Assembly: GCA_030066015.1 (NCBI GenBank)
Contig: JASJCL010000005.1
Coordinates: 1-64,000, forward strand
Source of the DNA: Desulfosarcinaceae bacterium
GTDB lineage: Bacteria; Desulfobacterota; Desulfobacteria; Desulfobacterales; Desulfosarcinaceae
Reading direction: 5' to 3'
Length of the DNA stretch: 64,000 nt
The number at the start of each line of letters is the position of its first letter. The stretch's first letter is position 1. Shown piece by piece: positions 25,070-33,971 of this stretch. The notes beneath the pieces were generated by a model. The model had not been told where the DNA came from. It did not search any database and saw nothing but the letters and a program-made list of their open reading frames with translations. The position numbers and the translations under genes were made by a program.

Positions 25070-26260
25070 TTATTGCAGTCGCGGCAGAGCGGTCTGCATC
25101 TTGCTCGGATAGACGATCTGCTTCCGTCCGGCCTGCCATTGAATCAGGATGGGACTGTGCCCGATCTGCATCCCGTGACGATCCACCTTGAATCGGCCAA
25201 TGATGGTCACCGTATCCAGTACGGATATGGTATCTCTGAGTTTGCGCTGATCGATCCCGCCGACGGTGGAGACGGCGCGGGCGAGGATTTCGCAGGCGGC
25301 GTAGGCGGATCCGGCGTGGTAGGAGGGCAGATGCCCATAGGCTTCCTTGAACGCCTGAATGAAGGTGCGCGTACCGGGAAAGGGGATCCGCTCATCGGGC
25401 TCCCATTGAGATGGACTGAAGACAGCATCGGCGATCTCCCCGGCGCGCAGGTAAAAATCGGGATAGGTGGGCGCGATGCTCATGCCCAACACGCCTGGCC
25501 GAAAGTTTAGCTTCTGAAAGTGCTCCAGCAGCCGGTAGCTGTCGGTCGGGTAGGCGCTGACGATCACACTGTCCAGCGGCGGCTGGTGGGATCGAAGCCG
25601 ATCGACGATGGGCGCCAAACCGCTGCCGCGGGGAAATCCATGATAAATCGGGACGTCGAGTCGAAAGCGCCGGGCCCATTTCTCGGCGGACTCGGCCACC
25701 TCTTGATGAAAGGCGCTTTGCTCATAGATGACGGCGACGGAACGGTATCGCTCACGGGCGATGAGATCCAGCAGGCCGATGAAGTAGCGCGATGAGGTGG
25801 CATACATGCCGAACAGATGGGTATAGCCCTGCCGCCAAACCGCTTCGGCCGCTGAGGCGCAGGCCACCATGACATATTTACGGGCATCGCTGACCGCTGC
25901 GGCGGCCATCGTCAGGGGACTGCCGTAGGGCGAGAGGAGCAGATCGACGCCATCCGCTTCGATCAGTTTGCGGTAATAGTGCTGTACCCGCTCGGGATTG
26001 CTCTGGTCATCGTAGATCAGGAGTTCGACCGGTCGCCCCACCAAGCCGCCACGCGCGTTGGTATGGCGGGCCCATAGTTGATACGCTTTGCGGATCATCT
26101 CAGAGGGTTCCCGGTAAACCCCGCTCAACGAAAGGGTTCCGCCCAAACGGATCGCCTCGGCCCGCAGATCGGCGGCGCTCAGCAACAGGCCGCAGACCAG
26201 CAACACGCCCAACCATCGAATACCGTACGTCGATCTGCGTCGATTATCGCGATATGACAT
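25070..26260 (-). CDS. Periplasmic Leu/Ile/Val-type binding protein paired with the kinase
   Basis: A 396-residue type I periplasmic binding protein. Signal peptide at about 15-35 (GVLLVCGLLLSAADLRA). The mature protein starts IRLGGTLSLSGVYRE and continues with the LivJ pattern NARGGLVGRPVELLIYDDQS, LIEADGVDLLLSPYGS and SYHAGSAYAACEILARAV. There is no permease or ATPase nearby; the next gene in the operon is a hybrid kinase, so the protein probably presents a ligand to the kinase rather than feeding a transporter. Ligand unknown, likely an amino acid, amide or carboxylate. Confidence 0.88.
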   Translation of the reverse strand: MSYRDNRRRSTYGIRWLGVLLVCGLLLSAADLRAEAIRLGGTLSLSGVYREPSEMIRKAYQLWARHTNARGGLVGRPVELLIYDDQSNPERVQHYYRKLIEADGVDLLLSPYGSPLTMAAAAVSDARKYVMVACASAAEAVWRQGYTHLFGMYATSSRYFIGLLDLIARERYRSVAVIYEQSAFHQEVAESAEKWARRFRLDVPIYHGFPRGSGLAPIVDRLRSHQPPLDSVIVSAYPTDSYRLLEHFQKLNFRPGVLGMSIAPTYPDFYLRAGEIADAVFSPSQWEPDERIPFPGTRTFIQAFKEAYGHLPSYHAGSAYAACEILARAVSTVGGIDQRKLRDTISVLDTVTIIGRFKVDRHGMQIGHSPILIQWQAGRKQIVYPSKMQTALPRLQ

Positions 26261-26628
26261 GTCGATCTTGTCTCACGGTCAGGAAATTAAACGCCTTTGG
26301 AATTACACTTTCGGTCGGAATGGCCATCTGCCGGCGTACGGCGTTGGCCCAATACCTGTCATATCCGCTATCGGCGCTATCGGCAGAATGGTTAAGGTGT
26401 TGGTATCATAAATACAACATCGCGACCTGGGCGGCGCCCAATGGCCGCTTTGGCGTGGTGTCGCTCCGCTGACTCAAGCTGATGTACACGCTTACCGATA
26501 CCCAGGACTGGGTGACGGATCCGCACCAGCGGCAACCGAAACCCGCTGGGCCACATCTTGTTCACCATCCGCGCGTGCGGTAGCCGGATCCCCGAACTTC
26601 AGCAGCGCTTGAAAAAAGGAGACATAGC
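26261..26628. other. Divergent intergenic region
   Basis: Some 370 bases between the minus-strand binding protein gene and the plus-strand SPFH gene. It must contain both promoters. The stretch 26395-26425 (TTAAGGTGTTGGTATCATAAATACA) is AT-richer and might hold a plus-strand -10 (CATAAA). A frame at about 26480-26570 (LTDTQDWVTDP) may be a fragment but cannot be assigned. Confidence 0.35.
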
Positions 26629-27765
26629 ATGGGAGCAGACAACCTCATTTTTCTCGAAAATTTGGAGTGGTTCGACGATAGCGGCCAGGAACTGGTCCAT
26701 CGCCTCCCCCAGAAGGGTTCCGGGGAGATAAAATGGGGCGCCCAACTCACTGTGCGGGAGAGCCAGGTGGCGGTCTTTTTCTACAAGGGCAAAGCGATAG
26801 AGGCTTTCGGCCCCGGGCGCCATACCCTAAAAACCGCCAATATTCCCATCCTCACCAAGATCGCCAGCCTGCCATGGGGCATGCAGAGTCCGCTGAGGGC
26901 CGAGGTGTATTTCGTCAACATGAAGGTGTTCACCAATTTGAAGTGGGGCACCCGCGATCCGGTCGCCTTCAAGGACGACGAATTGGGCCTCATCCGCCTC
27001 CGGGCGTTCGGGATCTTCAACCTCCAGGTGGTGCAGCCGGTGCTCTTCATTAACCGCATGGTGGGCACCCAGGGCATTTTCGCCACGGAGGAGGTCGATG
27101 AATACCTCAACCGAGTCGTGGTGTCGCGCTTCAATGACTACATGGGTGAGACCATCGATTCCATCCTCAACCTGCCAGCCAAATACGATGAGCTTTCCGA
27201 GGGGCTCACCAAACGGCTCGAAGAGGATTTCCGCCATTTCGGTCTCGGTCTGACCCAACTCTACATCAACGCCATCACGCCCCCACCAGAGGTTCAAAAG
27301 GCCATCGATGACCGCAGCCGCATGGGCGTCTTCGAAGACATGAACAAGCTGATGCAGATGAAGGCCGCCATGGCCATGGAAAAAGCCTCTGAAAGCGATG
27401 GCGAGGGCGGCACCGGCATGGGCACCAGCCTGGGGCTGATGATGCCGGCCATGTTCGCCAACTATTTCGCCAAAAGCGGCCAGGCACCGGGTGCGGCGCC
27501 GGCCGAGGCAAGGGCGGCCGCCTGCCAGGAGTGCCGCCAGGAGATACCGGTGGCTGCCCGTTTCTGCCCCCATTGCGGCCACCAACAACTCATATTCAGC
27601 GAATGTGCCAACTGCGGCAAAAACCTTACCCCAAATGCGCGGTTCTGTTCGCGCTGCGGACATCCGGCCGAGGAGAAGCCCGCCCCCACTGTCTGTCCAC
27701 GTTGCAGCACGGAGAATCTCGCGGAATCGATGTACTGCAACCAGTGTGGTGAGAAACTCAAGTAA
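26629..27765 (+). CDS. SPFH-domain protein with three C-terminal zinc ribbons
   Basis: A 378-residue protein with AAGGAG seven bases before the ATG. Residues about 20-230 form an SPFH/Band 7-type domain of the kind called virion core protein-like (GEIKWGAQLTVRESQVAVFF, GPGRHTLKTANIPIL), without an N-terminal membrane helix. A Met/Ala/Gly-rich helical linker (238-295) joins three zinc ribbons: C299/C302/C313/C316, C326/C329/C340/C343 and C356/C359/C370/C373. SPFH proteins oligomerise on membranes as scaffolds. First gene of a four-gene run ending in an AAA-Lon protease; proposed role: adaptor or scaffold that recruits clients or partners through the ribbons. Function not established. Confidence 0.85.
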   Translation: MGADNLIFLENLEWFDDSGQELVHRLPQKGSGEIKWGAQLTVRESQVAVFFYKGKAIEAFGPGRHTLKTANIPILTKIASLPWGMQSPLRAEVYFVNMKVFTNLKWGTRDPVAFKDDELGLIRLRAFGIFNLQVVQPVLFINRMVGTQGIFATEEVDEYLNRVVVSRFNDYMGETIDSILNLPAKYDELSEGLTKRLEEDFRHFGLGLTQLYINAITPPPEVQKAIDDRSRMGVFEDMNKLMQMKAAMAMEKASESDGEGGTGMGTSLGLMMPAMFANYFAKSGQAPGAAPAEARAAACQECRQEIPVAARFCPHCGHQQLIFSECANCGKNLTPNARFCSRCGHPAEEKPAPTVCPRCSTENLAESMYCNQCGEKLK

Positions 27766-27790
27766 GCGGGACGGCCCACTTCGCACGCAG

Positions 27791-27819
27791 GCCGGTATCG
27801 AGCGAGCATAGATACCGGC
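27791..27819 (+). promoter_or_regulatory. Hairpin between the first two genes of the SPFH/Lon cluster
   Basis: A perfect 9-bp stem, GCCGGTATC with GATACCGGC, and an 11-base loop, 25 bases after the SPFH stop. There is no T-run. It lies 26 bases before the proposed ATC start of the next gene and could tune expression, protect the upstream message or attenuate. Confidence 0.45.
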
Positions 27820-27845
27820 GAAACGAATGGGCGGGAGGATGCGGT

Positions 27846-29087
27846 ATCAACTTTCTCATTGAACATCAGTGCCCCCAGTGCGGCGCCCCGGCAACCCTTG
27901 AAGAGACCGACCGCCTCTTTCAATGCGACTTCTGCAAGGTGAAAAGCTATCTCACCGCCAAGGGGGTCTTTCACTACGTTCTGCCCAGCAGCGCCCCGCC
28001 GGATCAGCACTTGATCTACTTTCCCTACTGGCGCTTCAAAGGCATGCTTTTCTCCTGCCTGCCAGATCGGATCAACGAGCGCTTTGTCGACGTCAGCCAC
28101 CAGGCCATCGGCTCCATGCACTTTCCGTTTTCGGTCGGCTTCCGCAGCCAGGCACTGAAGCTGCGATTTGCCACCAGCGACATCTCCGGCCGATTTCTAA
28201 CACCCGTGCTCAAGTTTGAGGAGGTGGTCGACCAGTTCATAGCGCGTTTCTCCCGCGATATTCGTGCGCCCATTTTGCACCAGGCCCGAATCGGTGAAGC
28301 CGTCAGCATCATTTACGCTCCCTATTACGCGGCGGATGACGGCCGCCTTTACGATGCCGTCCTGAATGAGCCTGCGCCCACCACCCTCTCCGAAACACTC
28401 GACCTGAATGCGTTTGCCGGAGGACCGGCACCCTTGCGCATCGATTTTCTGGCGACGCTCTGCCCCCACTGTGGCTGGGATCTGGAAGGCCGGCGCGACT
28501 CGCTAGTGCTCTCTTGCCGCAATTGCCACCGCGCCTGGAAAGCGCGCGGCAAACGTCTGGCCGAGCTTAAATTGGCCCACCTGCCCAGGCCGCCGGAAGC
28601 CAATATCCGCTACCTTCCCTTCTGGCGCATCGCTGCCGAGGTGAGCGGCGTTCCGTTGAAAAGCTACGCCGACATGGTTCGCGCCGCCAATTTGCCCAAG
28701 GTGTGCCAACCGGAGTGGGAGAAGATCGGGTTTCGTTTCTGGGGGCCGGCATTCAAGGTGCGACCGCAGTTCTACCTGCGCCTGGCTACCAGTGTCACCC
28801 TCAGTCAACCGGTTGAAAAATTGGCCCCGCAGCTGCCGCCAGCCGCTTTTGCCACCCACCCGGTCAACCTGCCCATCAGTGAAGCCGTGGATACCCTCAA
28901 ACTCAATATCGCCAGTTTCCTGACCCCTCGCGAACGGGTGGTCGAACGCCTGCCCCAAATCGAGGTTACACCGCGTAAATACCTCTTGGTTTACCTGCCC
29001 TTCGAGGAACGCCACCACGAATATGTCCACACCGGTATGAATCTGGCCATCCAAAAGAACCAGTTGCAACTGGCCGCCAACCTGTGA
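27846..29087 (+). CDS. Zinc-ribbon protein of the SPFH/Lon cluster, apparent ATC start
   Basis: A soluble protein of about 413 residues. A start at the GTG at 27939 would cut the first zinc ribbon in half: the same frame upstream encodes NFLIEHQCPQCGAPATLEE and QCDFCKV (C9, C12, C27, C30). No ATG, GTG or TTG exists between the previous gene and that ribbon, but ATC at 27846 lies seven bases after GGGAGG, and ATT at 27858 is a second option. A second ribbon is at C206/C209/C224/C227 (CPHCGWDLEG, CRNCHRAW). The rest (IYFPYWRFKGMLF, IRYLPFWRIAAEV) repeats an aromatic beta motif twice. Unknown family; the neighbours suggest a client-handling or adaptor role. Confidence 0.65.
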   Translation: MNFLIEHQCPQCGAPATLEETDRLFQCDFCKVKSYLTAKGVFHYVLPSSAPPDQHLIYFPYWRFKGMLFSCLPDRINERFVDVSHQAIGSMHFPFSVGFRSQALKLRFATSDISGRFLTPVLKFEEVVDQFIARFSRDIRAPILHQARIGEAVSIIYAPYYAADDGRLYDAVLNEPAPTTLSETLDLNAFAGGPAPLRIDFLATLCPHCGWDLEGRRDSLVLSCRNCHRAWKARGKRLAELKLAHLPRPPEANIRYLPFWRIAAEVSGVPLKSYADMVRAANLPKVCQPEWEKIGFRFWGPAFKVRPQFYLRLATSVTLSQPVEKLAPQLPPAAFATHPVNLPISEAVDTLKLNIASFLTPRERVVERLPQIEVTPRKYLLVYLPFEERHHEYVHTGMNLAIQKNQLQLAANL

Positions 29088-29535
29088 AGGGATCATCCGT
29101 TCCGGTAGGGATCTTTTCAGGTGTGTGGAATATTTGCTTTTTTACCGCTCCTGTGGTTTACTGATCTCGACATATCGGCACTCGGTGGCACGAATGCGCT
29201 GTTGCGCCGGTGCAAATCTCAGGCAGCCTGCCTCCGGCGTGGCGATCGGGTCTGGAGAAGACCATCACCGTTCAGATCGCTCTGCCATCAGCGGCGTCGC
29301 TATCGTGGACAGCCCTGGCAATACCAGCGGGATTGGCGTGTTTCGGATCTGTTGCACCCACTAACTTCGCCACCCCACCTCCGCCCAGGCAGCCGCAGCG
29401 GCCCGGGCCCGCCTGATCCCGCCCGTTGCTTGGCCGACACCCCCCGCCGCCCGGCAGCGCCATGGTCTTCAGCTTCCAAGGACCAACATCGTTCAGCATG
29501 CGTCATTCAGTATCCCGTTGACGGAAGGAGATTGC
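29088..29535. other. Gap inside the SPFH/Lon cluster
   Basis: About 450 bases with no supported gene. Short plus-strand frames (around 29125-29364 and 29210-29416) have no ribosome site, no recognisable motif and unlikely residue content (Pro/Ala/Arg/Ser rich). A promoter for the Band 7/AAA-Lon pair may be here. It could also be a decayed gene. Confidence 0.4.
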
Positions 29536-30477
29536 ATGACCGAGCCCACCACCCAGCAGTTCGTCCGCAGAGCCTTTGTTAAAAAAATTCTGCGGCGCAT
29601 TCTCGCTCTCGCTACTCTGGCCGGCCTCATCTACGGGTTGGCGGCCGTGGTCTACGCCACCAAGACCATATTCAAGGTCAAAATGAACTATGCCGTGGTG
29701 CTCGAACGCTTCGGCGGTCGCCGCGAGGCGGTCACGGAGGTGGGTTGGCATGCCCGCTTGCCCTATTTTACGCGGATTGAACAGGAAGTCCCCCTGATGA
29801 ACCAAACCCTCTTCCTGGGGGGCGATGTGGCCCCGATGCGGGTGATCTCTAAGGGCAATGTGGCCTTATGGACCAGTTCGTCCCTCACCTATCGCATCCG
29901 CCAATTGGATACCTGGGCCATCGAAAACCTCAACCCGCTGGATCTGCTCCAGGGGGACTATGACGGCATCGTCAAAGATATTCTCCAAGCCCAGGAGGTG
30001 GACCAACTGATCAGTGATCGGGAGCAGATCAAAGAGGAGATCTTTAGCGCCCTCAAATCGCGACCCATCAACGTCGGTGGTCCGACGCTGGAGGAGAAGT
30101 ACGGCATTGAGATTGTCAGCTTCGTCCTCAAGGAGACCCGCTTCGGCGACAAGCTGGTGGAGGCGACCGAGGAGAAAAAGCGCCGCGAACTCATCGCCGA
30201 AGCGGAAAATTACGCCGCCGACCAGGAGGCCAGTCGGATCCGCAAGCTCTATGCAGCCTACTTGGAAGGGATCCAGGGATTGCAGCGTTCCGTGGGCGGG
30301 GCCGACGGCGCCACCAATCAGGCCTTACTGCAGTTTCTGACGCAGCAGAAGTGGGCTACTGCTTATGAAAAGGACCAGAGCGGTCGGCATACGGTGGTGA
30401 TCCAGAACACCCAGGGATCGCCGGCATTGACGCTCCCAGGAGCCCCCCAGGCACCAGAGGCGCCCAAGGAGGAGTAA
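29536..30477 (+). CDS. Membrane-anchored Band 7/SPFH protein (HflC/prohibitin-like)
   Basis: A 313-residue protein from the ATG at 29536, with GGAAGGAG five bases before it. One transmembrane helix at about 21-41 follows a basic N-terminus (RRAFVKKILRRI). The SPFH domain (about 45-210) starts FKVKMNYAVVLERFGGRREAVTEVGWHARLP and resembles HflK/HflC; a charged helix at 195-245 (EATEEKKRRELIAEAENYAADQEA) is a typical oligomerising coiled coil. In FtsH-HflKC and m-AAA-prohibitin systems such proteins form cages around a membrane protease. The AAA-Lon gene begins two bases after its stop, a strong sign that the two products work together. Confidence 0.88.
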   Translation: MTEPTTQQFVRRAFVKKILRRILALATLAGLIYGLAAVVYATKTIFKVKMNYAVVLERFGGRREAVTEVGWHARLPYFTRIEQEVPLMNQTLFLGGDVAPMRVISKGNVALWTSSSLTYRIRQLDTWAIENLNPLDLLQGDYDGIVKDILQAQEVDQLISDREQIKEEIFSALKSRPINVGGPTLEEKYGIEIVSFVLKETRFGDKLVEATEEKKRRELIAEAENYAADQEASRIRKLYAAYLEGIQGLQRSVGGADGATNQALLQFLTQQKWATAYEKDQSGRHTVVIQNTQGSPALTLPGAPQAPEAPKEE

Positions 30478-30478
30478 T

Positions 30479-33400
30479 ATGCCTCGACGCAAGACCAAAG
30501 AAATCACCTATGTGCGTCTGAATGAGCAGCGGATCTTAGAGATTCAGGAGCTGGTGGCCACTTGGCCTTACGAAACCAAGGCCTTCATGCGGGCACGCCT
30601 CAACCAGTACCGACCACCGTCGGATATGCTCAACACTTTCCTGGACACCTTCATCTCCCTCTTCATCGACGCACCTGAAAAGCACTTCAACGTGTTGAAG
30701 GACCCCAACATTCTCACCGACTGGCAACGACGCTTCGCGCTTTCCGGTCAGACAAATCCGCAGGAGGCCTGGAACAAGATCCTTGAAAAGGAGGTTTCGG
30801 CCAAGGATTACCGCTATCTGCTCCATCTCCTCGACCAGGATCTCACCGATGTCCATGTACCGGTGGAGCTGGAAGAACTCTTCGGCAAGATCTACCGGGC
30901 CCATATCCGCAAGGAGTATGTCTCCGACGTGACCGTGCCCAAGGCGCCCCTGCTCCTGTTCGTGGGGCCCAGCGGCAGCGGCAAAACCTCCACCGTGAGC
31001 CATACCATCGAGCAGGTGATTTTCGTCAACCAGGTAGTCCCCGAGGTGGACCTGCATCAAAAAAAGGAGGCCCTTCTGGCCGGGGAGCCCTTTTGGAAGA
31101 GTCTGGAAGAGATCGACCCCACCCTTGCCATGGAGATCAGCCGCCGCAAGCGGATCCGCTTCTACAAAACCCTCTCCCGCATCCCCGTGATCCGCTGGCT
31201 GCTGAAAAAACCGATCAGTCGCAGCCTCTCCGAACTCGAGGATCAGAGCCTCCTGGTGGACTTCGCCATGGTAACCCCCAACGATTATCAGACCGCGCTG
31301 GCGGGGGAGCCGGGCAACTATTTCAAGAAGGCGCTCGGAGATCCGCGCAAGCCCACTATCCGTCACGTGGAGGAGGCCCACAGCGCCTTCGGCAAAGCCC
31401 AGGGACGGGAGAGCGGTGCCGAACGCCAGCAGCGCACGCTGGTGGACACGGCCAACATCGTCATCGATGAGATCATCAGCGGCCGCCGCGATTGCCTTCT
31501 CATCGCCACCACCGACCAGCCGGAGCGATTCGATCAGGCTATCTATCGCCGCTTCGTGGAGAAGGGCAAGATCATCAACATCGCCGAGTATTGGCAAAAT
31601 CCCCAGAACCTGCGCGAGGTGGTGCGCCTCGAATTGCAGCGCAACGACATCGCCTGTATCGTGACCGATGCCCAGGGGCTCCGACGCAACCAGTGTCTTC
31701 TGACCGATATCGAACTGGACCGCACCGTGGAGATGGTGTACGAGATTTTCAAGGAGCGCACCCTCAAAGTTATCCCCTCCTACGTCCGCAAGCTCATCCA
31801 CAGCGTCATCGAAATCAAGGGAGACTTTACGGCCGATTACCTGGAGGACGCACTGCTGGTCCGCCAGGCCTTCGAGTTGGTCGCCCAAAACTCCTATGGC
31901 GACCTGTACAAAAAAGTCGTCGACCGTATGGATCGGGACGTCAAATGGGAAGAATATGTCGGCGGCATCAAAGACACCTTCTCGGAGATGACCAACAATT
32001 GTCTCTTTTACCACGTCAGTGAGGAAAAAGGCGTTGTGCTCAACGGACCACCGGGCAGCGGCAAGACCTTTCTGGTGCGCACCTGGCTCAGCGAAAGCAA
32101 AGAGGTCCACGACATCGCCACCAGTGCCAGCGCCCTTCAGGATCCCTCCAATCCCATCGACGGCGCAGTGGACAATCTGGAAAAGGTCTACGACATCGCG
32201 AAGATGATCGCCCCCAGCGTGGTTTTCTTCGATGAGGGCGACGCTCTGGCCCCCAAACGCAGCGCCAGCGGCGGCAGCCCTTCGGACAAACTGACCAATA
32301 AGTTCTTGAGCCTCATCGACGGCGAGATCCCCTTGCACAAGGTCTTCACCGTCCTGACCACCAACCGCCTGGACATCCTCGATCCGGCGCTGATTCGGTC
32401 CAAGCGCCTCAAGGTGTTGGAAGTTTCGGGCATGCTCACCAAGGACGACATCATCTCCATCGTCGCCCAGGCGCTGGAAACGGTTCCGCTCCATCCGGAT
32501 CTGAGTGTCAAGGATATCGTCGAATCGGCCCAGAACATCTGCAATACCCCGGCGGATTTTTCGGCCTTCGTAGAGAAGGCCGGCTCCCTGCGCAGCACTG
32601 AGTACGAAGTGCTCTCCCGCTTTCGATCCTTGCGGGACGCCGGCGAGGAGGAGAAAACCTATTTCGTCAAGTTCAACTTCAAGACCCTCATGGGCATCCT
32701 CGATGCCAAGGACGCCCCCCAGGCACTGCGGGCCGCCATCAAGAAGGACCCCAACCAGTTTATGGCCCACTACGAAGAGGTGCTCGATCTGACCCGGTCG
32801 ATCACTTCCGCGGGGGCTTACCCCCTGATGCCGTCTCACCTGCAGTCCGCCAAGCACGAAATCTCCCAGAGTCCGACCAAGAAGGGCAAGGTGCAACTGG
32901 ACGAATTCCTCGAGGCGGAGCTGAGCCAGGAACCCCAGGTGGGGTTCATCATCGGGGTCGGGGCCAACGATGTCACTGGTGTTCTGCTGCCCATCGCCAC
33001 CAGCCTGACCTATGGACTCGGTTCGGAAAAGGTCCTGGTCACCGGCGCTGTTTCCTCCTCATCTTCGGCCGCGGCGGAGTTGGATATGGCCGTGCAGATG
33101 ACCCAGCAGTCGGCCCGTGAGGCCCTCACCATGGTGAAGAACTACCTCCAGAGCCTGGACCCCAAGGTCAGTGCCGCGCGGCTGCTGGGAGAGTTCCTGG
33201 AGAACTACACCCTCCATCACCAGCTGCTGACCGCCTCCTACAACGTGGGCGGACCATCCGCCGGATACGCTCTGGCCCTCAACAGCCTCTCGGCCCTGAT
33301 CTCCATCCCGATATACAACGACTTCGGCATTACCGGGGCGCCGTGGACCAAAGGGGTCAAGAAGGGCGAGGTGGGCGGCAGCGTGATCATCGGCGGGCAC

Positions 33401-33910
33401 AAAAAGAAGACCGAGAAGGTCCTCATGCACCTGCGGCGCATGTACATGCCCCTGAAGAACTACATGGACCTAGAGCAGACCTTTCTGGTGAACTACTGGA
33501 GCCAGGGGAAGGATATTCTCGGGGTGACCCACTTCGGCGATCTGGTGCCCGAAGTGATCTGTCTGGACGGTGCCTATGCGGATTCCCTGGAACACTTGAT
33601 CGAGATGCGCATCACTTACAAGATGGCCAAATACCAGGGCAACGCCCCCCCCGAGGGTCTCAAGGAGGAGATCCTCAAATCCAAGGAGGCGCTGCGCCAG
33701 CTGGTGGAGAAGGAGATCCGCAATCGGCTCACCGCCCTGCGCCACTATCTGCGTACACCGGGCAAGGATCCGCACCTCTCGCTGGAGGAGATCTACCGCA
33801 GCAAGCCCTACGCCATCGAGAATTTAATCTTGCCCCTACGGCGTATGATGGGCCGTCTCGGACGCCGACGGCGAGCCCCGGCCGAAGACGAGGCGGTACC
33901 ACCGCCCTGA
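30479..33910 (+). CDS. Double AAA+ ATPase with a C-terminal Lon protease domain
   Basis: An 1143-residue soluble protein. Residues 1-150 are helical with no Lon N-domain likeness. AAA module 1 has Walker A GPSGSGKTS (163-171) and a Walker B-like IVIDE (327-331); module 2 has Walker A GPPGSGKTF (523-531), Walker B VVFFDEGDA (581-589) and an arginine-finger region ALIRSKR (637-643). From about 810 comes a Lon-type peptidase domain with the catalytic serine S927 in NVGGPSAGYALAL and lysine K975 in IIGGHKKKTEK. Classical LonA and LonB have one AAA module; two plus a Lon domain is unusual. Start two bases after the Band 7 stop, GGAGGAG overlapping that stop. Likely an ATP-dependent protease or unfoldase docked on an SPFH scaffold. 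Confidence 0.88.
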   Translation: MPRRKTKEITYVRLNEQRILEIQELVATWPYETKAFMRARLNQYRPPSDMLNTFLDTFISLFIDAPEKHFNVLKDPNILTDWQRRFALSGQTNPQEAWNKILEKEVSAKDYRYLLHLLDQDLTDVHVPVELEELFGKIYRAHIRKEYVSDVTVPKAPLLLFVGPSGSGKTSTVSHTIEQVIFVNQVVPEVDLHQKKEALLAGEPFWKSLEEIDPTLAMEISRRKRIRFYKTLSRIPVIRWLLKKPISRSLSELEDQSLLVDFAMVTPNDYQTALAGEPGNYFKKALGDPRKPTIRHVEEAHSAFGKAQGRESGAERQQRTLVDTANIVIDEIISGRRDCLLIATTDQPERFDQAIYRRFVEKGKIINIAEYWQNPQNLREVVRLELQRNDIACIVTDAQGLRRNQCLLTDIELDRTVEMVYEIFKERTLKVIPSYVRKLIHSVIEIKGDFTADYLEDALLVRQAFELVAQNSYGDLYKKVVDRMDRDVKWEEYVGGIKDTFSEMTNNCLFYHVSEEKGVVLNGPPGSGKTFLVRTWLSESKEVHDIATSASALQDPSNPIDGAVDNLEKVYDIAKMIAPSVVFFDEGDALAPKRSASGGSPSDKLTNKFLSLIDGEIPLHKVFTVLTTNRLDILDPALIRSKRLKVLEVSGMLTKDDIISIVAQALETVPLHPDLSVKDIVESAQNICNTPADFSAFVEKAGSLRSTEYEVLSRFRSLRDAGEEEKTYFVKFNFKTLMGILDAKDAPQALRAAIKKDPNQFMAHYEEVLDLTRSITSAGAYPLMPSHLQSAKHEISQSPTKKGKVQLDEFLEAELSQEPQVGFIIGVGANDVTGVLLPIATSLTYGLGSEKVLVTGAVSSSSSAAAELDMAVQMTQQSAREALTMVKNYLQSLDPKVSAARLLGEFLENYTLHHQLLTASYNVGGPSAGYALALNSLSALISIPIYNDFGITGAPWTKGVKKGEVGGSVIIGGHKKKTEKVLMHLRRMYMPLKNYMDLEQTFLVNYWSQGKDILGVTHFGDLVPEVICLDGAYADSLEHLIEMRITYKMAKYQGNAPPEGLKEEILKSKEALRQLVEKEIRNRLTALRHYLRTPGKDPHLSLEEIYRSKPYAIENLILPLRRMMGRLGRRRRAPAEDEAVPPP

Positions 33911-33971
33911 TGATCGACCGGATACCGCCAGCAGCCGGTGTGCACCGGCACCCCGATGAAACGGCACCAGG

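Noticed and set aside
29125-29416. A small gene within the SPFH/Lon cluster gap.
   Set aside because: Frames there lack a ribosome site and have implausible composition; no motif found.
30536-32896. A 786-codon open frame antisense to the AAA-Lon gene.
   Set aside because: It is a shadow of a GC-rich gene with strong motifs on the other strand; it has no domain and no ribosome site.
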